A stretch of 64,000 bases of DNA, taken from positions 1 through 64,000 of the forward strand of contig JAKCWW010000499.1 of assembly GCA_026260175.1 (NCBI GenBank), given 5' to 3'. Numbering within the stretch: position 1 is the stretch's first letter; each line of letters begins with the position of its first letter. This document shows, one piece after another, positions 1-13,200 of the stretch. Under the pieces are notes generated by a model, which saw only the letters and a program-made list of their open reading frames with translations, did not search any database and had not been told where the DNA came from. The position numbers were made by a program, and so were the translations under genes. Source of the stretch: Reticulitermes lucifugus. Its lineage: Eukaryota > Arthropoda > Insecta > Blattodea > Rhinotermitidae.

Positions 1-45
1 TTTTTATTCACTTTTGAAACCGCACCACTCTTTTGTGTATGCCCT

Positions 46-82
46 GTATATATATATATATATGTATGTATGTATGAATGAG
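46..82. repeat. (TA)n/(TATG)n microsatellite
   Basis: A short run of alternating TA followed by TATG and TGTA units. Confidence 0.8.
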
Positions 83-1437
83 TGGGTGGGTGTGTGGATG
101 GATTGACTAAACACTGGACTGAAGTGTCTGAAGAATTGATAACCTAGTGCAAACGATCTGTAGTTTTTGGATTATGCGGGGATTATCAGGCTGTCATGGT
201 TTTGCATGTCATTTGCCAAAACCGGTTTTACTTAGGGCATACACAGTGGAGAATCATAATTGCCTGGAAAGAAACGAAATCATAAGTCAGGGTATGAAGG
301 TTTCAGTATTAAATAACTGTTAATTCAAATTGTGCAATATTTGCCAAATATGCCAGTTGACATACCTGTCGTATATTCTCAGTCATACACATACATACAG
401 GAACCTAAATTTAAGCTGTACATCAGTCAGGCTAGTCTAGACCTTGCAATTTCTGAAACACTGCAAATTTTCCAGTGTCTTATTTTCAGTAGAGCGCAGC
501 AGCTCTAAAACTCTACATAGCTACATGTTAGTGTTAGGTAGTACCGGTGTGCACTGTCAGTGATTGTGAAGCAGGACGTTAGCTGTTCACTGAGATGAGG
601 CAAGAAGTGGGACTTTGATTATTGCTTTAGATTTACGAGCATATATTTCCCATTCAACACAGACGTAGTAATAATATTTTGGTTTTCGTATAGAAAGGCC
701 AATATATAGGTTGATTCGTAAGTACAGTAATATATCCACACTTTTGTTTGGTGACGTAACCAGTGAACCTATGACGTGATACATATCAATTGTTAGGAAA
801 CTCTAAAGTTTGTAATTAAACTGTTGACACGTTTTATGTTATTGTAGACTCGCTGTTTACTTCATTGTAAACGTGAGAAATTGATAATCTTTTTCCCGAG
901 TTTTCCTGTATATCAGTTACGGAAATAGCAGGATAAGAAGTAAGAAGTAACCGATTTATAGAAAGTCTTAGGAATTAACCATTATTCAGTAATGTTACAA
1001 TTGGTTTGCTGAATACAAAATAAATATTACGTCAAATTCAATCCATGAGACTCTGAATTTTGGGTAACTATCTTGAACACTATCGAGAAATTTAAATTGT
1101 AAAAGTTAATCTAAAATCTGAAAAAAAATGTGAAGAGCTTTACACTTGTGGAAGCAAACCAGGAAAACGTATGCTCTGAGAACCCGCTTCTCTGATACTG
1201 TTGTTACATTGTTTCCCTTTCTGTCAGACCTATGAAGTGGACGGCAGGAGCTTACATATAGCGCCTTCAGCTTTGCATAACGCTGTTGAAATGTGAGTGG
1301 GTAAGAGTTAAGTCCTCTTCAATATTACGAAAATGAAAATACCTGTACTACCTCTTAAGATAATTTGAAATGCCTAGTTATTGATACAACATATTTACAT
1401 TAAAATTAAAAGGAATTCCGTGGAGTCGAGAAAGCCT

Positions 1438-1486
1438 TAATAATAATAATATAATAGTATAATAATAGAATAATAATAATAATATG
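1438..1486. repeat. (AAT)n-rich imperfect microsatellite
   Basis: Imperfect TAA/AAT triplets interrupted by ATAG steps. Confidence 0.8.
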
Positions 1487-2872
1487 GAACCTCTATATAT
1501 TTTTTTGCCATTTACACATACGGAAGTTTTCTTGTAGGCTTGGTTCTTGTAAATACATAATTAAGAAACCATGGTAATTACGTTTTATATGTTTACAATG
1601 TAAATATCACGTGCATTCCTTTAAAACCTGATTTATTTCCTACTTTGCCTTCGGTACTTGGTGAGAAAAATGCATGAGTAGCATTTCATCGTTTTAGATT
1701 ATTCTGAACAAGAGACTTGTAACACGCTTTTCAAGCACAAACGTTTGTCTTGGCTGATCCACTCAAATTCATGAACGAAAAATATGATGAGATATTTTCT
1801 TTCTCCTTTGCTAGTAAGAGATACATTACCTAACCAGAATACTTTAACAAAATTTAAAGCGATTTTTAATTCTGAAGTTGTATATATCTGCTCATACCAC
1901 TTCCAGTATACATTATAAATTCACTGTTAATCTTGCGTGATATTGGTTCGGATTTTGAGTCTTTTACGGGTATTTACTGACCTTGACAATGATTCATTAA
2001 TTTAGTTATTAAATTTAAATACTTTTCTAGTTGTGCATATGATGAATATTTATGTATATACATATTTGTTTAGAAAACTTATTATACAAAACATTCTGTT
2101 TCTTCAGCGCATTCTGTGCATATATGTATTACACTTCATGACGGTTCACAATATTTCTGTGTAGCGTTTGTTCCGGCGGCCACTGAGTCGTTGCGATGTG
2201 TAAGCAATTCAACAGGTGGTATTAAGTTCTCGTCTGTGTAAGTTTTATTTTCGACAATAGAATAATGTGCAGCCAACGGATGCTAAAAGGCAAGCAGTTT
2301 CCATCGGAGTTACAGTCACAATGTGAGTGTTAAGTAGGTGGAAGAACAGATCGTCGTATTGATTACGAAGGCTTTACGCTTCTAAAATACGTTAATTATA
2401 TTCAAAATTGTAACACCTATCCAGATAGACACGTTATATGAAGACGCATGTCTTTTTTCATTATAGTCCATTTTATGTGGGAAGAATCCTCCAAAGACAT
2501 ATTTTTGTTTCACTCTGTAACGCCTTCTTTTGTTCGATGACACGGAACAGTGGAAGACAATGAAGTCCGATGTGGCAGTTTAACATATGACATTTATGGC
2601 ACTGACGTTATAATTATAAACATTTTATGTAAAATTATTACACATGTCTTTCTGTATTATGTGTAATGTTGAGTTTTCCATTGACGCAGAACAAAGTTTA
2701 ATGAAGGTATGTGAGTGAAAACGTATCATTAGTTATGTTTTAAAGGGAGGGACTTGTGCCTCCTTTTCATCTACATAACATTTAAAATATAGACGAAAGA
2801 AGTTTCTGTTATGGTATTTCAGTACTTTTTTGCAAGACGAAAATGTGGCATGCAATTCTAAATTTTTTCGAA

Positions 2873-3112
2873 TGGCGCAACAGCCCCTAGTAGGCCAGGG
2901 CCTCCTCATTATCGGGGTTGCACGATCACACTGAGACACACCACACTTCGTAGGACTCCTCTGGACGAGTGATCAGCCGGACGCAGAGATCTCTACCTGA
3001 CAACACACAACTCACAAGAGACAGACATCCATGCCTCCGGCGGGATTCGAACCCGCAGTCCCAGTAAGCAAGCGGCCCTAGACCCACGCCTTAGACCGCG
3101 CGGCCACTGGGA
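2873..3112 (-). mobile_element. tRNA-derived SINE, group 4 (copy 1)
   Basis: On the minus strand the head reads CCCAGTGGCCGCGCGGTCTA, followed by a B-box-like GGTTCGAATCCC and a body ending GGGCTGTTGCGCC. About 240 bp. The same family recurs at 6910-7165 and 38311-38568. No clear target-site duplication was seen. It lies just downstream of the DIP stop, in sense orientation to the gene. Confidence 0.85.
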
Positions 3113-3845
3113 TGACTGAGGTTTACCACTAAAAATGCACAAACTGCCGAACAAGGAGAGGGTAGCTTCCAGAGTTCCATTGCTATTTTATCCTAACAGT
3201 CCGTATTTAAAGCAAAATTGCTGCAATTCTGAATTAAATGTACAGGTCTTATTAAGGAAGAGGTTCAGAGTGAAATAAAAACGAGCTTAGATATTTTTAA
3301 GTTCCCCTATATCACGTAGAAAAGAGATACTTCTTATCGACTTGATCATTGCGCGTGACATACCCACTAACACAGTGACAAGACAAATTGACCCGCTGTT
3401 GACTTTAGTTTCCCTGAGTTAAGTTGTTAGCACAGTTGTTCGAAACACTCATTTTTGGCCAATTCTGCGGAATTGTATACATGCTAACACTTAGCACGTG
3501 CCACATTTAAGTTGTAAAGACACATTACTACATTTCTCCGCGTCACTTTCCATCAGCTACTTATTACTTGGAGCGGAATTATGTAACTGCTGAAGTATGT
3601 TAAGAGCGCAGTACTATTGACGATATGTATTTACATACTCTTTCCATCGAATCCTCAAACGATTCATCACTTTTCATACGTGATTAAAAAACTCTTAATG
3701 CACCGCATACGGACTTTTTGGCAACATGTCTTTCGTTTAAAAGCCGTTCTTCTTGTGTAAATGTCTTCTTGAATGGATACGTAAATATGGCTTAAGATTT
3801 TGCCACATGTAGGTCACGGTGACTCCATGATTGTTGTTTCAGTAA

Positions 3846-4030
3846 CTAAGAACTTGTCCTGGTTTTGCTTTGCTGTGGCTGGACAATCGTCCAGGTCTTG
3901 TGCCACATAAAGAAGACTAAGGGCGCAACGAAGAGCGGAACAGCAGACAGTGAGATGCTGGCTGAATTAGAGCCGACACTGAGCAGGTCGAGACTGTTGT
4001 CATTGGGATTACCACCTCTCAGCTTCAGAT
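3846..4030 (-). CDS. DIP terminal exon: hydrophobic C-terminus and stop
   Basis: The last exon follows a CTGTGTTGCAG acceptor and joins in phase 1 (G plus AT gives Asp). It encodes [40 protein letters not shown] and [20 protein letters not shown] plus Ser before a TAG stop at 3848-3846. The stretch [18 protein letters not shown] is hydrophobic, preceded by small residues (GSNSAS) that could be a GPI attachment region. A polar basic tail of about 18 residues (HKTWTIV to RTSS) follows it, which is unusual for a GPI signal and also fits a single-pass membrane anchor with a short cytoplasmic tail. The terminal assignment rests on the acceptor, frame continuity and hydrophobicity. Confidence 0.85.
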
Positions 4031-7000
4031 CTGCAACACAGGCATACGGCACATGAAAGTACATGCTTCCTTAATTATATACGTGCATACGTAACAGAGC
4101 TCAAATAAGAAACAACGATATTATTATACAGGATGCTCTAAAAGGCGATTACCGAGATTAATGAAGTATTTAAATGCTATTATTTTCACTTCCGTTCAGT
4201 TTTTTTTAATTTACAACAGTTGACAGCGCTGTGACTGCGATAGCTCTTGTTTCTGATATCAGTTGTCAGTGTGACTTTCTGCTGGTGGTTCATTGCTAGT
4301 AAAGTAGTAAGTAATTTTTCGCTGGAACATAATATTTTGGTGAAGCGACTTTTGGGACACTTCGTTACGTTTAATCGTTAAAATAAGGTAAATGGACGTG
4401 GCCTATTTTAAGATACTATCCCAAGATTTACCTGGAAGATCCGTGAAAAGGGAGACAACCGCATGTAGGAATAACTGGTTACGTAGCCTAGAATAAAACG
4501 GTACTACCTCAGTAAAAATAAAGGGCGTTAATTACCTCTCCACAAACTTACTATCGTACGAAGACGCTGCTACAATTGTCGAATACCACTGGCTTCTGGA
4601 TGAGGTCAACCAGAATTACGTAGCTCGTATTCCCGTGCATCTGTACCAGCTCGACCATTAAGAGCACGGAGGTTTAAGAGCATGTCGCACTATTCGTCGT
4701 GTGTGAATTGCGTGATTTTTCGATAGCAACTAAACCCCCCTGTGCACTGGGCGTCTTGATTGCACCTGTTGAAGTGCTTTGCCGCCGCGACGAGTAACTG
4801 CTGAGAAGTACCTTATTCGACTTGACGATGACGCGTATTTCGAAAAGTAAACTTCTTCATATGATATATAAGATTCTATACTTTTTTTTTCAAAAAGTAG
4901 CGCACTGTGCAGGGTTTGTGCCTGCATTTCATTTCGCTTTGCATATCGTAGTGTGGTAAATTTTATACGTAAAGTCACTTTAACAGAACCTGTTTGTGGG
5001 TTTGTCTTGTGCAACAGAGCACCTTATACAGCACAGGAAAGTATTCAGAACATTACTTTACTACCTATGGTCACTGCCTTTCAGTGTTTCCGGCGTGATT
5101 TTAGATTTCGTGTTCTGTTTGTCTTCAGCAGCTTTGTCTGAGCTATTCACACTCTGTTTGCAACCCAGAATAGACAAGAGAAACTCTAGAGCATTGCAGG
5201 GTATACAGATAAACAGCAAGGATTTGTGTTGCTGAACTTGGACCTATTACGAAACAACTGTACGTCCTTTAGCTAGTGACGTTATGTTCTGCAAAGTACA
5301 TGACCCCGGTCTTTTGAGCCTATTATTCAGTTATGGGGAATTTGCACATACTAACCCTTTAAATTTGAGTGGTTGCTACACCTATAACCGAATTGAACGT
5401 TGAAGGCGAATTTACTTTCAGTGTATTTTTGTGTTTCGTAAGATGCCAACAATAAAATATTTCCCCGAACAACATTAATCGATTGGCCTATACAGTGGAG
5501 ACGGACTGTTCTCTGTGCGGTACGAACTAAATCTTTAAATGTAATTTAAATTAATTTTGGTCTTTAAAGAGTAAATGGAAATATTATTTCCTGTGTGTCA
5601 CTATTTTAACGATTTATTGAAATTTTTACGGATTAATTTGTCTTAAAATCCATGCAGAATTCCAGTTGGATTTTTTGGTTGCTAGTTCCTTTTAAGTTTA
5701 TATATCTCGATAACAGAAATCCCTAGGCCCATATTTTATTAATAAGACGAGGTAGCTGTAAACATAAAAGCCACCCTAAATGAAGGTTGATTTAGACGCG
5801 CCGTCCCTTGCGGACTTCTATTCCCGGAGGAAGAAACTCAATTCCACATTTTAGAAATCCAACTGCAATGCGTTTGCTTTCTTGCTATTCAAGATAAAAC
5901 ATTCAAACCTACTGAATTGTGTATGGAAACGAGTGGAAAACCTTAAGGCTGAATCATTAATGACAAACGGCAGGGAAAGCCAAGTTCCTGGACCTGTATG
6001 CTTACATCCCGAGTTTTAAATGAACTACTGTTTTTGAGTTCTTAATTGATATAATGAATATAACAGGAGGATGAATATTTTTGGAAATGTGCAGTGAAGC
6101 TGAGCGGATGTAAGTTCAGTCTTGGAAGGATGCACTAAAAACTGAAAGGAATTAGGAAGTTTAATAATGGTGACTGGGCGTTTGCCAATTTCTAGCCGAA
6201 ACAGCTAACAGAATACGTATAGAAGGAAACTGGCAACAGAACTCACATAGCAATATAGAATGTGCATATTAGCCAAATGATCTAAGTTTTCATAGTGTTT
6301 TTGTGACATGTCTCCCACAAATCCTATATCATTAACTGTAATGTAGTTTAATTAAATGTACTAATAATGTAAAGTTTTTATATGGATATATAAATTGCAC
6401 ACTTGTCAGATGCATTCTAAACGAATGTGAACTGTTTAAAGCAAAGTTCTTGGTAACTGTGCCTACATGCGATTTTTGTGGTGGACGAAGTTACACTGAG
6501 AGGTTTCTCTCTCAGTGCTTGACATTCCCCAGTCAACATCAGTCCACTAATGCTCCATACAATTTATTCGTCTACCATCTGTGCTGTACGACGTTAATGA
6601 CTGTCAGCTTAATTAATAAAATATGTCAGTTTCGTATGTCTTAAAATAACCAGCACGTATTGCCCACACGGCATTACCCGGTTAGTTTCCATATGTCGTA
6701 GAAGTAGGTCTTGTTTGAAGTAGAAACTGATTTTTATGTTGTGTAGTCGAACTTTACGATTCGAAGAATTATGGAAGTACGCATTTCTTCTGGATATAGG
6801 TAGGATGTGCACCCGAGTTACCTATGTTTTCTAATTAAATACTTGTTGAGACAGCGTGTCAAACGTTCGACTGAATGTAGTCAAAATAACATCACGTATT
6901 TATGAACGTCACCAATCCCAGTGGCCGTATGGTCTAAGGCGTACGTTTTCAGCCGTTTGATTGCTGGTATCTCGGGTTCGAATCCCACTAAGGGCGTGGA

Positions 7001-7255
7001 TTTTCGTTTCATTTGTTTGTTGTGTGTGGTGTAGGTAGCTGCCTCTACGATGAGCTAGTCGCTTGTTCAGAAGAGTCGTACCGGGTGTGTGTCTATTTGT
7101 GTGTGATCTATAAACCTCAAAGATGTGGCGGCCTAGGCCCAGTTTGGGCTGTTGCACCAGAAAAATATGAACGTTCTGAATCTCTGTGTATCATTTTGAT
7201 AATTAGCTTTTGTGTGTTTAGGCGTATAATTAAATAAAAGTAAGTTTATGTGGGG

Positions 7256-7290
<35 letters not shown>

Positions 7291-10200
7291 CAGATGTCTG
7301 TAATGTTCGAGATTGTTACTGCAAATGAGGATGCATCTGCTTAGGCCTTAGTTACTTTTTTGCACGTTTAAATGAGTTCGTCAATTACCGCATGTCTGGC
7401 TGTGGTAAAGTTGCGGCATATGTGTTTATTAGGTAAAAAATTTCAGGATTTACTAAATTACATTACTGTATGTGTGCTGATTATTACAGCTTATTTTAAA
7501 CATACTTTATTTCTTACTACTATATTATTTTAATAGCATCTTTCAGAAAAAAATTTAATTATTTTGCTGTGTAAAATTAAATTACAAATATTAAAATCTT
7601 ACTGTTGAAAGATGATCTCATTACCACGTACGTCGTATTAGGATTTGATACATAGTGAACAGTCCACAGATAGAGCAGAGAAAACTTTTTGTGATATTGA
7701 TTAGGTATATTGTGTGTTATGTTCAGTGAATAAAGTGATTTGTTTTAGCAGAACAACATAACAAGCACCTTAACAAGCTAAGTCATTTTTATCTATTTAC
7801 TCATTAGAAGTAACAAGCAGAGGTTTATAAACTCGCATTCCTGGCCACTTAACAACAGAATTAAGCCGTGAATTTCCAAATTAGCTAGCTTACTCACTAA
7901 AGGTTTGAGCTTCTGTAGTGATGCAATTTCTCAAGTTCCCACTGGTGCATAAGAGACAACCCACCTCTTTGTTTGGAGATTTGCTGGGGGTCCGAAAGGT
8001 CCATGATCTCGTTTGTTCCCGGGTGCAGAATGTCACTGGGATACGCTCCGGCCGGCTTCTCTGTAAACACATTTACCGCGGGATTAGCCCCTGACCCGTG
8101 TGCGCCGCTGAGTGTATAACAAAACCGAGAAGCTTAACGTAAGGGAGGAAAGGAAGGGTTGAGTAAGACGAGGTAGGAGAAATAGAGAAATCCCGACGAA
8201 ACAAATGGATGCGTGGAGCCTCTAGGTTATATTTGTCGTGGGTTTTAACACGTGGTGTATGAAGATCAAGTGTAATGTACACTTCAGGTGTTTGAAAATG
8301 GTAGTCAGATTTGCATAATACTGATTTATACTTGTTGTTTCAGTAATGTTTAAACGTAAGCTGATTCCTTATGGTATCCCCATTTATTTGGGAAATAAAA
8401 GATAGTTTAAACTGGTCAGGTCATTTAATCAGTATGGCATGGCTAAATGTTAAGTACCTAGTAAATCCTCTTTACTGTAAATATATTTAATAGATTATTT
8501 GAAAAATGGAGAAGTTCAGATGAATGTACTTCACTCTTTAGTATGCTCTGTTAGTGTGCAACTAGTAATTATGGGAAAAATTAATTATGGAAATGACATT
8601 AATCGCCGAAATCAGACCCGTTTCGTTCTAGGTTTTCTGACTTTTTTTATTGAAGGGCCCATAGCAGATGTTACGGACGCACCGCAGTCTTGAAGGCTTA
8701 TTGTGCAACCCTGTGATGAAGGTGATGAAGTTTTTTTCTGCTTTTCCATTTTAATGGAGCACCGGTGGAATGAAATTGAGAGGGGAAAACCGAAGTACTC
8801 GGAGAAAAACCTGTCCCAGTGCCACTTTCTCCACCACAAATCTAACATGGACCGACCCCGGGATCGAACCCGGGCCTCCGCGGTGAGAGGCCGGCGACTA
8901 ACCGCCTGAGCCATGGCACGGCCAGGTTTTCTGACTTACTATTAGTGTCAAACATGAGCTACTTCATGTTTTCACTACTCGTCGCTTTTATACATACTAC
9001 ATTCTACGTCTGTCTCACTCTAGCCTGTTTTCTCGCCATTATAATATCTGGCAAAAATTTAAAATTACCAAGGATGGTATTATTCAGTTTTATAGAGCCT
9101 CCACTTAAACTCCCTTCCCCCAGCTCTTAGTTCCAAATGTTCTTCTCAGTGCCCTGTACTCAAATACCCAACTCTCATTTTATCTCTTTATGTAATAATA
9201 ACAATGTATATTTATAAACTAAAATAATTTTGCCTAAATTTTCAAAGAAGTAACGAATAAGGAACGTATATTTGGTTCGCAAAAACAAATGAGATCTTAA
9301 GTTTTATTTTCCGTGACCGGTATGTCTTTCTTTTTCCTTTCTCTGCACATTTCACCTGCTGGTAGATTGTGTAGGAAGTAATTAGCAACTTCATCGCTAA
9401 GATGGTTATATTAATCACAATGGCAATATTACCATCTTTATAAAGTTTTCCTACGTACAGTCTTAAGCAGCGTCAGCAAATTAGTATTGCCTCTCTTTCT
9501 CTTCCACACGAACGACAGTGGAGAATAATGATTTACTTTATGTCTACAGAAACTAGAAAAAACCTCGAAGTTATGAATATTTAAATTTTAGTATAAACAT
9601 AGAGGATGGGAATGAAATGTGACCGGGCGTGGCAGTTATTATTCAAATGATTAGGCCTAATTTAATCCAGAACCACGCAAAAAACTGGAAAAAAATTAAT
9701 TTTAAAATGAACATTTTCTTATCGTTAAACGCTGAAGGTCTAAAATTTCAAGACGAATTTTTATGGAATAATCAAAATTGTATAATTGACAGCAGTATAT
9801 AGACGCCAGAAATCCTTTTGATGTAGACACAAAAGGAAACGCATATTTTATTGAATAAATATGATAATTTTAAGGTTTGAAGAAACTTTTTCTGTCCCAA
9901 AATTCTTGTATGTTTGGAATCGGCTTATAAGAATGTATTTAAGAATTTAGTTTCTAATTGCGCCAACTTGTTGAACTCCCTTATTTATAATTAAAATGTG
10001 CTAGTTGCTTTAGTACCTGCTTGAGAAAACACGATAAAACGGAAATTATAAGCTAGCACAAAATACCTAAAATTTTTATGGAACAAACTTGCAGTTGCAT
10101 AGTATTTTATGTGTTGTCATTACTTTTACTTATGATGTACGTTATACGTGCCACATTACTGATTGTTATTGGTTAAGAAACCGATAAGACACGTAACCAG

Positions 10201-13200
10201 TAATCGTCACCGACCTACAAGAGAAGAGCTATAGAATTTTAAATAATAAAGCGGTTGTAACATTTTGTAAGTGGTATATCAGAGCCTGTAATTACAACGT
10301 TGTAAGTGTAACATGGGGAGATACAGACATATCTCACTTTCGTCCACGGGATGGCTCACGTCCATGGATGTGGTTGTGATGGTGATAATATTGGTCCTGG
10401 AGGAAGGAAAAGGAGACGGAATGGCTGCAATGAAGAAAGAGGAGCACGCTTCGTGCAAAGAAATAAAATGCCACATAAATAATGTATATAAACACAATGA
10501 ATCAGAAAAATAATAAAATATATTGTACGATAAATACAGCTGGGTATGAAACACGCTGAGTGTTACGCATAATTACGTACTGAAGTAATGCAGCCTAACC
10601 ACATAATTACGTACCGAATTATTGCAGCCTAGCCACATAGTTACCTATTTAAGTAGTGTAGCCTAGCCACGTAATTACCTACTGAAGCAGTACAGTCTAG
10701 CCACATAATTACCTACTGAATTAGTGCAACCTTACACGTAATTACCTACTGAATTAGTGCAGCCTAGCCACGTAATTACCTACTGAATTAGTGCAACCTG
10801 CCACGTAATTACCTACTAAAGTAGTGCAGCCTAGCCACGTAATTACCTACTGAAGTAGTGCAGCCTAGCCACGTAATTACCTACTGCAGCAGTGGAGCCT
10901 AGCCACATAATTACCTACTGAAGTAGTGTAGCCTAGCCACGTAATTACCTACTGCAGCAGTGAAGCCTAGCCACATAATTACCTACTGAAGTAGTGCATC
11001 CTAGCCACGTAATTACCTACTGCAGCAGTGGAGCCTAGCCACATAATTACCTACTGAATTAGTGCAGCCTAGCCACGTAATTACCTGCTGCAGCAGTGGA
11101 GCCTAGCCACATAATTACGCTCTAAAGTAATGTTGCCTGGACACGTCGGCCCGACTGGATACTGTTTAATTATAGCCGTGCACTCTCAGGCTTATCTCAC
11201 ACTGTTGCTGTGGTAAGTGTTAAAGTGATGTCATTTTTAGTATGAATGCGCTAGATCGTGTAACAATTGATCGTGGACTGCGTAAGAGAGCGATCCCCAT
11301 TCGACTCCTCAGTAACCTGAAGCCCTCAGAGGTATTTTGTGCGCACGCGAGAAACGTGAAATACATATTCTTACCGATTTCGTAACTTTTTGTTAATGAT
11401 GGCAGAAAGGGTGCTGAGTTGCGATTTGAATTTTTATCAAGTTCCAAGGAGTTCTGAATGTTTAGATTATGTTCAAGTATTACATTGGGGGGCTTAGATG
11501 TGAAATAATGACAAGACATCAGAATGAAGGGGCTTGTTGTTCCTTCGGTAGTTTTATGGCATTGTGGGCCAAAGGTATGTTTAGTAAAATGTCTTGACGT
11601 GAAAACAAAAAATGAAATGCTGTTCTTAAACTAGACCTTTAAATTCGTGACATTCCTTCGTCTGCAGGCTCATGTGAGGCCCACCACAAACTCTAAATTC
11701 TCCCAGCTGTCTGTCAGAAAATTGTGGCTACTTCTGAAGTAGGAATGAACTCAAGAGCGACAACATTAAACTTACTTGTTGTACTGTATCTTGGGTTGGC
11801 ATTACTAGAGCCTAGTGTACTTAGGATAAAATAGCGTACTTTAAGAAAGTCAAGAAATGGTAGTCTGTTTGATACGTCACTGCACAGAACAGCATGCGAA
11901 CGTCTAAGTTTATTGTAACCCTTGGGGTTTTAAGTATTTTCATTATCCAGAAAAGTTTTTGAATATTTGAAAATGCGTTTTGCTGGTTATCTTGAGTACC
12001 CAGAAACTATTAACGTATCATATGCAGGAAATACTTCTACTTTTACTAAGTAGAAATTGAAGGGGAATCCAGAGATTTTGCCCAATTCGGTCATTGAATT
12101 TAATGAGCCAAAGGAAAAAACTCGTCAGCAAAGCTTACTTCAGGGTAGAGGAGGAAGAGAGTAGAAGTGAGTAGTTCTTGGCTGGTGATATATTATGTGC
12201 CTCGTGCACATGGTTGAACGTCATTGATCTGGTTTGAGAAAACCAGCCGCCACTGAGCCTTCTTCCAAGCCACATGAATCCACTCCATGTCCTCATATTC
12301 TGTTCGCAAGATTTATTCTAATATTATTTTCCCATGTACGTTAATATAGCCTACCGAACGTAACTGTTGAGTGGGTACCAGTTCTGATTCTTGTTTGACA
12401 CGTTTCGTGTTGCGAACTCGACCTGGAGACCATATACTTTGATCTAAGGTTTTCGTCGTTGTCCTCACTTCCTCCATGCACATTCTGTGGTAGTGCTTCA
12501 AGTTAAACCACCAAAGCTTCCTTCTACATTTTTTGTAAATTATTATTTACTAATCTTCCTGCCACTCAGGCGTCTTTACATAAAGCATAAATAAGAAGAA
12601 AGAAGTCATTCTTCCAAACGGTTCCTTCCTTTCAGGCAGTTAAAAAAATTGAATGTGTATTTCCAATCGCTTCTTTGAGTGCCGCATGCCTCGCTCGGTT
12701 CATCCTCCTGCATTTAATCATAATAATATGCGTATGTACGGCGACAGATACAAATTGTGGGACACATCAGTAATGTACTGAATACGGTGTGGAACACAGT
12801 CACTTGTTTTACTGTTAGAAGTACGATTTTAAGCTAACAGTCGGTTCGTTAAGGCATATATCGACCTATACCTACACCATACTGCTGTATTGCAAAGATT
12901 TGTCCTATTGAGCAGCATACGAGAGAGAGCAGAGTGTGTGGCGATAATTACGTAACTGAAACCATGTTAAGATTTAGCCTGTTCTTTACTATAGTGAGGA
13001 AATTAGTAATTTCTACATTTAACCATCTATTGAAAACAAGGAGGATTAAAGGAAAGAGCTTATGGCTCGCATTGGAGCAATGAAAAATGGATACGAAATA
13101 TAATCAGAAAAGATGAAGGGAAAGAGAACTCTTAGGGTACCTGGACTTAGGAGGATAATACTGTAAATTGTTACGAAATAAATATTATGTATGAGTGCGA

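Larger units (their letters stand above)
1..3845. other. 3' flank / possible 3' UTR of the DIP gene
   Basis: AT-rich sequence downstream of the DIP stop codon. It contains a SINE (about 2873-3112), a (TA)n/(TGTA)n microsatellite at the left edge and an AAT-rich tract near 1438-1485. Part of it is presumably 3' UTR, but I found no convincing poly(A) signal close to the stop on the minus strand. No other gene was recognised; the short frames at 587-784 and 2733-2939 look random or SINE-derived. Confidence 0.5.
4031..7964 (-). other. DIP intron 6 (linker exon to last exon)
   Basis: GT-AG phase-1 intron, GTGGGT donor and TTGCAG acceptor. Apart from the listed transposon-like fragments (4.1-4.5 kb), the SINE at 6910-7165 and a TA/TG microsatellite, the rest is unremarkable AT-rich DNA with no recognisable coding segment. 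The short frames at 4730-5235 and 6450-6812 have no recognisable homology. Confidence 0.7.

Noticed and set aside
8612-8914. 100-codon minus-strand frame
   Set aside because: Consists of a SINE with a 14-bp target-site duplication.
10562-11145. CRISPR-like array
   Set aside because: Units are directly head-to-tail 34-mers without unique spacers, in animal DNA; it is a minisatellite.
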